The notes under the pieces were generated by a model. That model did no database searches and was not told where the DNA came from. It worked only from the letters and a program-made list of their open reading frames with translations. From assembly GCA_024638325.1 (NCBI GenBank), contig JAHEKM010000013.1, positions 1 through 39,586 on the forward strand: a stretch of 39,586 nt of DNA, in the 5' to 3' direction. Shown piece after piece: positions 23,650 through 31,830 of this stretch. Positions within the stretch are counted from its first letter, which is position 1. Every line of letters begins with the position of its first letter. A program made the position numbers and the translations under genes. The DNA comes from Gemmatimonadota bacterium (GTDB taxonomy: Bacteria > Gemmatimonadota > Gemmatimonadetes > Longimicrobiales > Gaopeijiaceae).

Positions 23650-24443
23650 CGATTCTTGAAGTCGGGTTGACGCTTCTCGAGGAATGCCGATGCGGCCTCG
23701 AGGTGGTCCTCTGTGAGGGACGCCGCGACGTGCCGCTCGGCCTCGCGGTCGAGGAGCTCGCCGAAGCTCAAACGCAGCGCGTCGTTCAGGTTCGCCTTGA
23801 TGTTGCGTACGGCTATCGGTGCCGCGCGTACGAGCTGGTCGGCGACGTCGCGCACGTGGGCCATGAGGGAATCGACGTCGGGCAACGTCTTGGACACCAG
23901 CCCGATGCGTTCGGCCTCCGCGGCGTCGAAACGGGGGCTGAGGAGGTACAGCTCACGCGCCTTGGCGGGTCCCACGATGCGTGAAAGCGTCCACGTGCCG
24001 CCGAAGTCGCCACTGAGGCCCGCGTCCCGGAACGCCACGTTGAATTTCGCCCCAGCGGCTGCGTAACGGAGGTCGCACGCACAGGCCCACGACAGGCCGG
24101 CTCCGGCGCAGGCCCCGTTGATGGCGGCGATCGTCACCTTGGGCATGTCCCGGAGCAGCTGGGAGCTGCGCATGCGCTGCCGCAGGTGCTCGACCTTGGC
24201 TCGGGGGCTCGCCTCGCCCGTCCCGTGCCGCTCCTTCATGGCACCCAGGTCCCCGCCCGCGCAGAAGGCCCGTCCGGCGCCGGTGACGACGACCGCCCAC
24301 ACGTCCTCGTCGTCCGCGGCGCGCTGGAGCGACTCCATCATCCGCTCGTTGAGGTCCTCGCCCATGGTGTTCATGCGCTCGGGCCGGTTGAGCGTGATGG
24401 TCGCGACCCTGCCGTCCTGCTCGTAGAGCACCGTGCTCGACAT
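23646..24443 (-). CDS. Enoyl-CoA hydratase/isomerase (crotonase) family protein
   Basis: A 265-residue cytoplasmic crotonase acting on an acyl-CoA. The start ATG follows GAGGGGAT. The oxyanion-hole loops are intact (AFCAGGDL, about 59-66, and NGACAGAGLS, about 109-118), as are the typical ITLNRPERMN opening and the CDLRYA segment. However, both catalytic glutamates of true hydratases appear absent. The position in NGACAGAGLSWA is Ser118, and the FGQPE position is Phe138. An Asp (Asp146, SGDFGGTW) is present near where isomerase-type members have an acid. It is therefore more likely an isomerase or another crotonase reaction than a standard hydratase. It is translationally coupled to a small membrane protein, and no other fatty-acid genes are adjacent. 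Confidence 0.93.
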   Translation of the reverse strand: MSSTVLYEQDGRVATITLNRPERMNTMGEDLNERMMESLQRAADDEDVWAVVVTGAGRAFCAGGDLGAMKERHGTGEASPRAKVEHLRQRMRSSQLLRDMPKVTIAAINGACAGAGLSWACACDLRYAAAGAKFNVAFRDAGLSGDFGGTWTLSRIVGPAKARELYLLSPRFDAAEAERIGLVSKTLPDVDSLMAHVRDVADQLVRAAPIAVRNIKANLNDALRLSFGELLDREAERHVAASLTEDHLEAASAFLEKRQPDFKNR

Positions 24444-24627
24444 CGTATCCCCTCGGTTCGAATGGGCCCGAGATGATACCGTCAGGAGGGATCGATCTCC
24501 ACCGAGCGGGCGATGGCCAATAGGTGAGTTCGCCAGCTCCGGCTCTGGCATGACCCGGGCGGGCACCACACTTTGCCGACCCGCTTCCGGAAATCCGGGG
24601 ACCTGGACCCAAGAATCGAGGCACTTC

Positions 24628-25773
24628 ATGAGCACCTTCCCAGACCGTATTCGCCATTCCTTCGTCGTCGCTTTGGTGGCGGTGCTGTTGGCCGCTCCGG
24701 CCGCTCTCGAGGCCCAGCGTGGCGCCTCCGGCCCGCCGGAGCACGCCATGGTCGAGCCCGTCAACCAGCTGCCGAATCCCTACGAGACCCAGCGCAACTG
24801 GGGCCACCTTCCCGACGGCCGCACCTGGGGATCGGTGAGCGCCGTGCACGTCGATATCGACGGGCGCCACATCTGGGCCGGTGACCGCTGCGGTACCAAC
24901 TCGTGCGCCACGACGCCGGGCATCGACCCCATCGTGAAGCTCGACCCGTACGGCAACACCGTCGCGTCGTTGGGTGCCGGACAGATCCTGTGGCCGCACG
25001 GGATCGAGGTGGACAGCGAAGGCAATATCTGGATCGCAGACGCGCGCATCGCCAACGCAAACGAGCGTTCCCAGAACCCGGCCTCGGCAGGCCTCGGCAG
25101 CGTGGTGCGTAAGTTCAGCCCCGACGGCCGGCTTCTCCTCACGATCGGGACGCCGGGCGAGACCGGCGCGCCGCCCACGCACCTGACCGATCCGAGCGAC
25201 GTCCTGGTGACGCCCGACGGCAGCATCTTCATCACCGAGGCGCACGGTGACCAGTTCCTGGACGAGTCCGGACCGACGGCCGCCGGCCGGATCTCCAAGT
25301 GGTCCCCGACGGGCCAGCACATCATGACCTCGGGCACCTGGGGCTACGGAGACAATCAGTTCCGTGGTGGACACGCCCTGGCGATGGACTCGCAGGGTCG
25401 CGTCTTCGTCGCCGACAGGGGCAACCGCCGCATCCAGATCCTGGACCAGGACCTGAACCATCTCGATACCTGGTACCAGTTCAGCCGCATCAGCGGTCTC
25501 TTCATCGACAGCAACGACGTCCTGTACGCCATCGACTCGGAGTCGGACGACAACTACAACCCGGGTTGGCGCAAGGGCCTGCGCGTAGGAAGCGCGCGCA
25601 CTGGTGAGGTCTGGTACTACGTGCCCGAGCACAAGTCCGAGCGGGCTTCGGGCATGGGTGGTATCGGCTCCATGGGCGAGGGCGTGACCGTGGACGCCTT
25701 CGGCAACGTCATCGCCGGCGAGGTCGGACCGGTGCAGGGGCTGACGAAGTTCGTGCCTCGGCTGACGCGCTAA
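24628..25773 (+). CDS. Secreted NHL-repeat propeller, amidating-lyase-like
   Basis: A 381-residue exported protein (signal 1 to about 30, ending LEAQ) made of NHL repeats: WPHGIEVDSEGNIWIADAR, DPSDVLVTPDGSIFITEAHG, GGHALAMDSQGRVFVADRGN then RRIQI. It resembles bacterial proteins annotated as peptidyl-alpha-hydroxyglycine alpha-amidating lyase (PAL). Two zinc-ligand histidines of PAL seem matched (His124 and His249), along with Arg264 in the ADR motif and Arg87. The third histidine and the catalytic Tyr are not evident; an EAHGD stretch stands where PAL has DGY. It may thus be a non-catalytic or different-substrate propeller. The gene is alone, divergent from the crotonase gene with 184 bases between them. 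Confidence 0.85.
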   Translation: MSTFPDRIRHSFVVALVAVLLAAPAALEAQRGASGPPEHAMVEPVNQLPNPYETQRNWGHLPDGRTWGSVSAVHVDIDGRHIWAGDRCGTNSCATTPGIDPIVKLDPYGNTVASLGAGQILWPHGIEVDSEGNIWIADARIANANERSQNPASAGLGSVVRKFSPDGRLLLTIGTPGETGAPPTHLTDPSDVLVTPDGSIFITEAHGDQFLDESGPTAAGRISKWSPTGQHIMTSGTWGYGDNQFRGGHALAMDSQGRVFVADRGNRRIQILDQDLNHLDTWYQFSRISGLFIDSNDVLYAIDSESDDNYNPGWRKGLRVGSARTGEVWYYVPEHKSERASGMGGIGSMGEGVTVDAFGNVIAGEVGPVQGLTKFVPRLTR

Positions 25774-25814
25774 GAGAGGGCCGGGAGGCGCTCAGCGCTG
25801 TCTGGCTTCGAGGA

Positions 25815-25844
25815 AAGGGTCCGGTCGCTCGCGGCCGGGCCCTT
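25815..25844. terminator. Bidirectional terminator between convergent genes
   Basis: AAGGGTCCGGTCGC pairs with GCGGCCGGGCCCTT over 14 positions, two of them G-U in one direction, with only two bases between the arms. It sits between the NHL propeller stop (42 bases upstream) and the last gene of the long minus-strand operon (eight bases away). T-runs are weak on both sides. Confidence 0.65.
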
Positions 25845-25851
25845 CTCCGTT

Positions 25852-26685
25852 CTACCAGCGGCCGCCGGGGTAGGCCTGTCCGGACCACCAGGCCACGTCG
25901 GGCCGGTGGGCCCAGAGTAGCCCGCGCACCATCGCCTCGGGGCTGTCCTCCACGGTGGCGAGCAAGCCGAGCGCGTCGGCCGGCGTGAGGGGGCCTGGGT
26001 CCTGAGTCGCCCACGCCTCCCGGGCACCCTGGAGCGGACCCTGGCGGGGGCCGCTGTTCTCGACCTCGGTCGGATCGTCCGGCTCGGAACCCGACTCCGC
26101 CTCTGCGGTCTCGGAGCGGGCCATGGCCGGGTCGTTCATGGGGACCTCGTCGTCGCTCTCCCCCGAGCTCTCGCGTCCGCGGTTCGACCCGGGCGGCTGC
26201 ATCGCGTCGAGGGCGCGTTGCGCGAGGGCGAGGTTCCAGCGGGCGTCGTCGTCGGAGGGGTCGAGCCGCAGCGCCATGCGCCCGTTGTCGACAGCCCGCT
26301 GCAGCACGGCCAGCGCGGAATCCGGCGTGATGGGTCTGGGCACCATGCCGGTCGCCAGGAGCGCGTACCCCAGGTTGTAGTAGGCGCGCTGCTTCGCTTC
26401 GGCGTCGTCGGTCTCGACGGCCTGACTCAGGACGACGTCAGCCGAGTCGAAGTCCTGGAAGAGCAGGGCCGTCCCGAGGTTGTACAGGACCTCCGGTCGG
26501 CTCCGCTCCACGGCCGGTGCGTACACCGAGGCCGCGCCGTCAGGGTCTCCGCTACGGTAGAGGCTGTTTCCGTGCTCCACGCTATCGAGGTGCTGCCGCA
26601 CCAACAGCGTGACGGCGACGGCGGCGATGACCACCACGGCGCCGATCTTGGCGCCGACCCGGCTCGATGCCCGCGGGGTGCTCAT
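25852..26685 (-). CDS. TPR-containing membrane protein, BatC-like
   Basis: The last gene of the MoxR/Bat cluster, 277 residues. A short basic N-terminus and one transmembrane helix (about 12-29) are followed by tetratricopeptide repeats (HGNSLYRSGDPDGAASVYAPA, VLYNLGTALLFQDFDSADVVL, AYYNLGYALLATG, DARWNLALAQRALDAM). Then comes an acidic, Ser/Pro-rich low-complexity stretch (about 165-215) and a C-terminal segment rich in Trp. BatC proteins of Bacteroides and Leptospira have the same TPR layout and act with BatA/BatB in aerotolerance or envelope assembly. Its ATG overlaps the upstream VWA gene's stop by four bases, so translation is coupled. The TPR tract probably recruits partners in the periplasm. 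Confidence 0.85.
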   Translation of the reverse strand: MSTPRASSRVGAKIGAVVVIAAVAVTLLVRQHLDSVEHGNSLYRSGDPDGAASVYAPAVERSRPEVLYNLGTALLFQDFDSADVVLSQAVETDDAEAKQRAYYNLGYALLATGMVPRPITPDSALAVLQRAVDNGRMALRLDPSDDDARWNLALAQRALDAMQPPGSNRGRESSGESDDEVPMNDPAMARSETAEAESGSEPDDPTEVENSGPRQGPLQGAREAWATQDPGPLTPADALGLLATVEDSPEAMVRGLLWAHRPDVAWWSGQAYPGGRW

Positions 26686-27755
26686 GTCGCCTCCCGCGCG
26701 CGAACCGGCACCAGTCGGGGGAGCGTCAGCCCGATGAGGCTCTCGAGCAAGACACACGCCAGTCCGAGGGCCCCGAGTAGGAAGCGAAGGTCGTAGGCTG
26801 CCCAGGCGGGCGGCGCGTCGGTGGGGTCCGGATCGGGTGCCTGCGGAGGCGTACGCAGCTCCGCGCGAAGGTCGGACATGTCGGCCTGTTCCTCCGCGTG
26901 CGCGTAGAGGCCGCCTCCTTCGGAAGCCAGTCGTCGCAGAGCGGCCTCGTCGATGCGCGTGACTCCCGCCGCCCCGCGGGCGTCGGTCACCGGCCCACCC
27001 AGCTGGTACGTCCCGCGGGGAAGGACCATGCCCGAGCCCTCGGATCCGCCGACGCCGACCGCATGAACCGCGATGTCCGACTCGCCGGCGCGGACCAACG
27101 CGTCGTCCAGGCCCTCGTCCGGTGCCTCGGAGTCCCCGTCGCTGATGAAGACGATCAGCTGCTCGGGCGGTGGTACAGCCTGCGCCGCCGCCGTGTCCCG
27201 AGCCAGCAGTGTCATGGCCTCGTCGATCGCGAGCGACATGCGGGTCCCGGGGTCGTACGAGCTGGCCATGGTCGGCGCGACCCCGCCGAGCAGGAAGCGG
27301 AGGGCGTCCAGGTCGAGCGTGGGTGGGGCGAGCGGATACGGCTGGCCCGCGTACAGGAGGAGCCCGACCTGATGCCCCTCGAGGTCGTCGAGCAGACGTA
27401 GCGCGACGTCGTTCGCTCGCGCGAGCCGCGTAGGCTCGGAGTCGGTGGCCTGCATGGACGCGGAGACGTCGAGGGCCAGGACGACACGCTTCAAGGGAGC
27501 GATCGGCTCCGGTGCCTGGTCCCAATGTGGATCGGCTGCCGCGGCGGCCAGGGCCAGCCCGCCGAGCCCGAGCAGGAGCGTCCGGCGCATGCCGAAGCGG
27601 GACAGATCGGCGCGTGACACCCGGTCCAGAGCCCGACGTCCTCCGAGGAAGTGCGCCAGCCGGCGACGACGCGCGCCGTGGCTCCACAATCCGACAAGGA
27701 CGAGCGCGGTGAGCACGGCGCCCAGAACCAGGAGTGAGGCGTCGGTGAAGATCAA
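26682..27755 (-). CDS. VWA-domain membrane protein, BatB-like
   Basis: A 357-residue inner-membrane protein with hydrophobic segments near residues 5-22 and 58-75, a von Willebrand A domain (about 88-270) and a C-terminal transmembrane helix (YDLRFLLGALGLACVLLESL). The metal-ion-dependent adhesion site is complete in its core: Asp96-x-Ser98-x-Ser100 (LDVSASM), with FISDGDSEAPDE supplying the later Asp. The start is taken as the TTG at 27755, where TTGA overlaps the TGA of the preceding VWA gene and GGGGG precedes it; the ATG at 27830 would overlap that gene by 79 bases. It pairs with the next upstream VWA protein as in BatA/BatB heterodimers. Confidence 0.88.
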   Translation of the reverse strand: MIFTDASLLVLGAVLTALVLVGLWSHGARRRRLAHFLGGRRALDRVSRADLSRFGMRRTLLLGLGGLALAAAAADPHWDQAPEPIAPLKRVVLALDVSASMQATDSEPTRLARANDVALRLLDDLEGHQVGLLLYAGQPYPLAPPTLDLDALRFLLGGVAPTMASSYDPGTRMSLAIDEAMTLLARDTAAAQAVPPPEQLIVFISDGDSEAPDEGLDDALVRAGESDIAVHAVGVGGSEGSGMVLPRGTYQLGGPVTDARGAAGVTRIDEAALRRLASEGGGLYAHAEEQADMSDLRAELRTPPQAPDPDPTDAPPAWAAYDLRFLLGALGLACVLLESLIGLTLPRLVPVRAREAT

Positions 27756-28738
27756 TGCACCAACCCCCAACGGGAGCCCCTGAGGAGCGCATCGATCGCG
27801 AGCAGCCCGAGACTCACCAGGTACAGCCAACCGGCGAGGGGGTGACGTACCTCGCTTTCCAGGATCCGCGGGCGGGGCGTCTCGATGCGGTCGATCTCGT
27901 CGTAGATCGAGTCGAGAGCCGCGGGGCTGACTGCACGGAAATACTGACCCCCTGTGATGTCGGCGATGCCCTGCAACACGGTCTCACGCTCGGCGCCGAA
28001 CCGATCTCGGACGATGGCGCCGGCGCGCCCGACGTCCGCGTCCTCGGGGGCCAGGATGCTGATGGCGTGAATGCGTACGTCGACCGCGGCGGCCGCGCGC
28101 GCGGGCACGAGCGGAGGGATCTCCGGACCGTTGTGGGCGCCGTCGGTCAGCAGCACGATCACTCGGGGCTCCCGCTCGGATTCCAGCAGTCGCGCGATGG
28201 ACGTCAGCACGGCGCCCGAGATGTCCGTTCCGTCTCTCACGAGCTGGATCTCCAGGGACTCGACCCCCTGGACGATGAGCTCCCGGTCGATCGTGGGCGG
28301 GACGCGCGTCACCGCGTCGCTGCCGAACGCCACGAGGCTGAGCTCATCGTGCTCGCGTCGACGGGCGAAGCGCACTGCGGCCTCGCGTGCCAACGAGATA
28401 CGACTCTGCCGCTCTCCCATATCCTCCGCGAGCATCGAGCTCGACAGGTCGACCACGAGACTCAGGCCACGTCCCTCGAGCATCTGCTCCTGCACGACCT
28501 CGACGCGCTGCGGCCCCGCCAGGGCCACGACCAGGCAGGCGAGGGCGGCCCCGGTCAGCAGCTTGGGTGCGAGGAGAACGAAAACGGCCGGAGCCCAAGT
28601 CGCCGTCGGCCGACGGCCGTGGCCGGGGCCACGCGTGAACAGGACGCCACGGCCCGCCCGTGGCCAAACCAGAAGGGCCCAAACGGGCAGGAGCAGCAGT
28701 CCGTAGAGGACGTCGGGGCGCACGAACTCGACGGTCAT
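27752..28738 (-). CDS. VWA-domain membrane protein, BatA-like
   Basis: A 328-residue protein with two N-terminal hydrophobic segments (about 8-24 and 58-75, the latter ending ALAGPQ as in BatA), a VWA domain and a C-terminal helix (GWLYLVSLGLLAIDALL). The MIDAS motif is complete: Asp97-x-Ser99-x-Ser101 (VDLSSSM), a Thr in RDGTDISGA and an Asp in LLTDGAHNGPE. Length and topology match BatA of the aerotolerance operon. The protein probably works with MoxR, which remodels VWA partners using ATP. It overlaps the upstream BatD-like gene by four bases (ATGA at 28735). A longer in-frame extension upstream is only the shadow of that neighbour. Confidence 0.9.
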   Translation of the reverse strand: MTVEFVRPDVLYGLLLLPVWALLVWPRAGRGVLFTRGPGHGRRPTATWAPAVFVLLAPKLLTGAALACLVVALAGPQRVEVVQEQMLEGRGLSLVVDLSSSMLAEDMGERQSRISLAREAAVRFARRREHDELSLVAFGSDAVTRVPPTIDRELIVQGVESLEIQLVRDGTDISGAVLTSIARLLESEREPRVIVLLTDGAHNGPEIPPLVPARAAAAVDVRIHAISILAPEDADVGRAGAIVRDRFGAERETVLQGIADITGGQYFRAVSPAALDSIYDEIDRIETPRPRILESEVRHPLAGWLYLVSLGLLAIDALLRGSRWGLVH

Positions 28739-29769
28739 GTGCCTGGCCCGTCCGTTTCGATCCAGTCCCGCACGAGCGACCAGTCCGCCTGCGCCGTACC
28801 GGGGTCGGGACGGCGCCCCCCGAACTTGACGCACTCGGCCGTCCAGACCGTGGCGTCGAGAGGCTCGATCTCCGTGCCGCCGTGCTCCCGCAGGCGGTCC
28901 AGGAGCTCGGAGCTGGTCAGCGCAGTCCGCCACCGGGACGGCTCGCGCCGCTCGGCGTAGTACCGCAGCACGTCGGTCGTGGCTCGGTAGAAGTCGGCGA
29001 CGCGTCCGTTGGTGTGCCAACCCAGCTCACGGATGCGGTCCAGCTCGCGCAGGGCCTCCTCGCGAGGGGAGAGCTCCAGCGGTGGCGGCGAGCCTGCCCT
29101 GGCCGATCTCCCGGCCAGGACCACCCAGGCGACGGTCCCACCGGCGACCGCGAGCAGGAGCAGGGCGGCTACCAGCCAGGCGCTTCGTTCGCCGCCCAGC
29201 ACGTCGGCCGGCGGGCGGGGCTCGAGCATGGCGTCGTCGCCGATCATCTCTGAGGGTGGCATCACGAAGATCCCGCCCAAGTAGAGCTGTGCGTGCTCGA
29301 CGTCGGGTGCGTTGCGGTCGGCGTCCGGGAGCTCCGAGGAGGGACGCACGGTCGCGCTCTCGCCGGGTCGCAGCGGCCGGGTCCACAGCTCCACGAAGGG
29401 CAGCTCGACCCCTCCGGGCAGGAACGCCATGACAGGGTACGTGGCCCGGACGTCGAGCGAATCGGCGGCGCCGACCGTGACAGTCCAGGTCCCCGGGCCC
29501 GCGCTGACCGAGCTCGCGGCGTCGGTCATCGTATCAGAGAGGAAGGCGACTACATCGGGGGCGACGCGCACCTGCACCTCGAGGTCGAAGACCTCGCCGA
29601 ACTCTGGCTCGCGCGGTTCGTTCAGGAACGCGACGATGCGAGCCGAGCTGGACTGCGCCAGGCGCTCTTGAGCGGCCAGGGGGCCGGTGCCGAGCGTGGG
29701 CAGCGACGCGAGCGCGAGCCAGGCGGCGAGTCCGGCGCCGCGCCACGCCCGCGCGAACGTCCCGCTCAT
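28735..29769 (-). CDS. BatD/DUF4381-like membrane protein
   Basis: A 344-residue protein with a signal peptide (1 to about 33, ending LAAQ), a periplasmic beta-rich region (about 40-190), one transmembrane helix (SAWLVAALLLLAVAGGTVAW, near 197-216) and a cytoplasmic helical tail. The tail contains LELSPREEALRELDRIRELG, DFYRATTDVLRYYAERRE and LTSSELLDRLRE, the pattern of the BatD C-terminus/DUF4381. In Bat clusters this protein probably links the periplasmic side to the MoxR/VWA machinery. It is coupled by ATGA overlaps on both sides. The periplasmic half is shorter than classical BatD, which usually has several Ig-like domains. Confidence 0.84.
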   Translation of the reverse strand: MSGTFARAWRGAGLAAWLALASLPTLGTGPLAAQERLAQSSSARIVAFLNEPREPEFGEVFDLEVQVRVAPDVVAFLSDTMTDAASSVSAGPGTWTVTVGAADSLDVRATYPVMAFLPGGVELPFVELWTRPLRPGESATVRPSSELPDADRNAPDVEHAQLYLGGIFVMPPSEMIGDDAMLEPRPPADVLGGERSAWLVAALLLLAVAGGTVAWVVLAGRSARAGSPPPLELSPREEALRELDRIRELGWHTNGRVADFYRATTDVLRYYAERREPSRWRTALTSSELLDRLREHGGTEIEPLDATVWTAECVKFGGRRPDPGTAQADWSLVRDWIETDGPGT

Positions 29770-30713
29770 GCGAACGTCCCCCGCCTCATGCGGAAGAAGC
29801 TCGACAGCACCGCAAGAGGATCGCTGGCGGTGTCGACGTCGACGAGCTCGGCGCCCACCTGTCCCAGGAGGGCAGCGGTGTCCGCCTGGGCACGGAGTAC
29901 ACTGTGTCGATAGTGCTCGCGGACCCTCTTCTTGCCGGTGTCCAGGAGTACCCGGCGTCCTGTCTCCGGGTCGGTCGTCTCCATCCACCCGATGTCCGGC
30001 AGCTCGAGTGTGGCTCTGCTGACGAGTCGAACCGCGACCAGGTCGTTCGCCTGAGCCAGCCGCACAAGCGTGTCGCGGAACGGCGAGTCCGGCGTGCTCT
30101 GGATGAAATCGCTGATGACGAACACGGTCGCTCGGTCGAGCAGCGTCTTGGTCAGCCGGTCCAGCGCGCTGCTGAGTGCGGTGCCACGACCCGTGGGCTC
30201 GTGTGAGATGAGATCCGCAAGCAGCTGGATGACGTGCCGCCGGCCCGACGCCGGAGGGACGAAGTGCTCGACGTGGTCGCTCACGAGCAGCAACGAGACG
30301 CGGTCGTTGTTGCGCGCCGCGGCGAAGGCGAGCGCCGAGGCGATCTCGGCCGCTACCTCGTGCGCGCTTCGCTCTCCCGCAACAAACCGCCCGGAGCCCG
30401 AGACGTCGACCACCAGGACCACCGACAGGTCTCGCTCCTCCACGAACTGTCGAACGAAGGGAGTGCCCCTGCGGGCGGTCACCTTCCAGTCGATGGCCCG
30501 CACGTCGTCCCCGTGCTGGTACACCCGCACGTGTGAGAACTCGAGGCCACGCCCGTGGAAGATGGACGCGTACCCGCCTGCGAAGAGCGAGTCGACGAGG
30601 CCGCGCGTGCGAAGTTCGAGCCGCCGCACCTCGCGCAATGCATCGGGCGCCGGCGTCCCCTCGGTCGGCCGGCGCAGCCTGTCGAGGGCGTGTCTCCAGA
30701 GACTGATCAACAT
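29766..30713 (-). CDS. DUF58 protein (MoxR partner)
   Basis: A 315-residue cytoplasmic protein that usually accompanies MoxR ATPases. The DUF58 signature is clear: a GLEFSHVRVYQHGDDVRAID stretch followed by WKVTAR (about residues 56-81). A degenerate VWA fold follows, with VVLVVDVSGSGRF (DxSxS-like Asp-x-Ser-x-Ser) and a later DFIQSTPDS. Family length is usually about 290-320, so it is complete. The gene begins 24 bases after the moxR stop and overlaps the BatD-like gene by four bases. DUF58 proteins are thought to be chaperone or scaffold partners in MoxR-dependent maturation of membrane or metal enzymes; the client here is unknown. Confidence 0.92.
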   Translation of the reverse strand: MLISLWRHALDRLRRPTEGTPAPDALREVRRLELRTRGLVDSLFAGGYASIFHGRGLEFSHVRVYQHGDDVRAIDWKVTARRGTPFVRQFVEERDLSVVLVVDVSGSGRFVAGERSAHEVAAEIASALAFAAARNNDRVSLLLVSDHVEHFVPPASGRRHVIQLLADLISHEPTGRGTALSSALDRLTKTLLDRATVFVISDFIQSTPDSPFRDTLVRLAQANDLVAVRLVSRATLELPDIGWMETTDPETGRRVLLDTGKKRVREHYRHSVLRAQADTAALLGQVGAELVDVDTASDPLAVLSSFFRMRRGTFA

Positions 30714-30737
30714 CGCCCGAGCTCCCCGTCCGACGCC

Positions 30738-31760
30738 CTAGGGCGCCGGGACGGTATCCAGGAGGCGGTCGATCAGCTCGTCTGCGTCGATGCCTTTGGC
30801 ATCCGCCTCGTACGTCGTGCGGAGTCGGTGGCGCAGCACCAGGTGCGCGATCGCCTTCACGTCGTCGGGCAGAACGAAGTCCCGTCCTTCCAGGTAGGCG
30901 AGCGCCCGCGCTGCCCGGGCCAGAAAGATGGTGGCTCTCGGAGAGGTGCCGAACTCGATGAGGTGCTCCAGTTCGGGGAGCCCGGCCTCCGCGGGCTCCC
31001 GCGTCGCGAACACCAGGCTCACGATGTATTCCTGGATCTTCCGGTCCACAGTGACCCCGTCGAGCTCGGCTCGCGCCTCCATGACGGCGGCGGAGCTGGC
31101 CTCGGCCGCATCGGGGTCGTGCGTGGCGGACCCGACCGCGGCCGCGCCGTCCGACTGCGCCGGCTTGAGCGCGATCCGCTCGAGGATCTCGCGCTCCTCC
31201 TCCCGGTCCGGGTAGTCGATGCGGAGCTTCATCATGAACCGGTCGAGCTGCGCCTCGGCCAGGGGATACGTTCCCTGCTGCTCGATGGGGTTTTGCGTGG
31301 CCAGCACCAGGAACGGTGACGGGAGTGGGTACGTAGTCCCGTCGATGGTGACCTGGCCCTCCTCCATCGCCTCGAGCAGAGCCGACTGCACCTTGGGCGG
31401 CGCGCGGTTCACCTCGTCGGCGAGCACGAGATTCGCGAAGATCGGACCCTTGTAGACCCGGAATTCACCCGTGCCCTGGTGGTAGACCGGCACACCGACG
31501 ACGTCGCCTGGAAGCAGGTCCGGGGTGAACTGAATGCGGCGGAACGTGGTGTGCAGCGCGTCGGCCAGGGAGCGAACCAACAGCGTCTTGGCCAGGCCCG
31601 GCAGGCCTTCGAGCAGGACGTGCCCTCCCGTGAGCATCGCTATGAGAAGGCCGCGGATGGTGTCGTCCTGGCCCACGACCTTCTCGTGCACCGACCGCTC
31701 GACCTCCCCCAGAAGGCGGTGGCCAGCCGTGACCGTGCTTGTCGACATGCTCTGCGGCAC
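30738..31760 (-). CDS. MoxR-family AAA+ ATPase
   Basis: A 340-residue cytoplasmic ATPase of the MoxR branch, usually a chaperone for VWA proteins. It has Walker A GLPGLAKT (about 52-59), Walker B LVLADEVNRAP (about 110-120) and sensor ATQNPIEQQGTYPLAEAQLD, then RFMMKL. The C-terminal lid contains GTSPRATIFLARAARALAYLEGR. The GTG start at 31760 is chosen because GAGGAC lies seven bases upstream; an ATG 12 bases further in is possible. Typical length is 310-340. A short Ala/Ser/Asp-rich insert (about 215-240) breaks the lid region. It lies 70 bases after the MBL hydrolase and heads the Bat-like set. Confidence 0.93.
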   Translation of the reverse strand: MPQSMSTSTVTAGHRLLGEVERSVHEKVVGQDDTIRGLLIAMLTGGHVLLEGLPGLAKTLLVRSLADALHTTFRRIQFTPDLLPGDVVGVPVYHQGTGEFRVYKGPIFANLVLADEVNRAPPKVQSALLEAMEEGQVTIDGTTYPLPSPFLVLATQNPIEQQGTYPLAEAQLDRFMMKLRIDYPDREEEREILERIALKPAQSDGAAAVGSATHDPDAAEASSAAVMEARAELDGVTVDRKIQEYIVSLVFATREPAEAGLPELEHLIEFGTSPRATIFLARAARALAYLEGRDFVLPDDVKAIAHLVLRHRLRTTYEADAKGIDADELIDRLLDTVPAP

Positions 31761-31830
31761 TATATGGTCCTCGGGTCTGCTGGATTCGGCCCCAACGGTA
31801 TCACGTGGAGCGGAGCGCGGGGAGGGGACC

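Noticed and set aside
8221-25773. A complete peptide-amidation pathway from the PHM-like and PAL-like proteins
   Set aside because: The genes are about 15 kb apart on opposite strands, the lyase-like protein seems to lack key residues, and no peptide precursor is visible. It is kept only as a low-confidence observation.
25852-31760. MoxR/VWA cluster as a new antiphage defence system
   Set aside because: The gene set and order match the known Bat/MoxR-DUF58-VWA arrangement, and no effector such as a nuclease is present.
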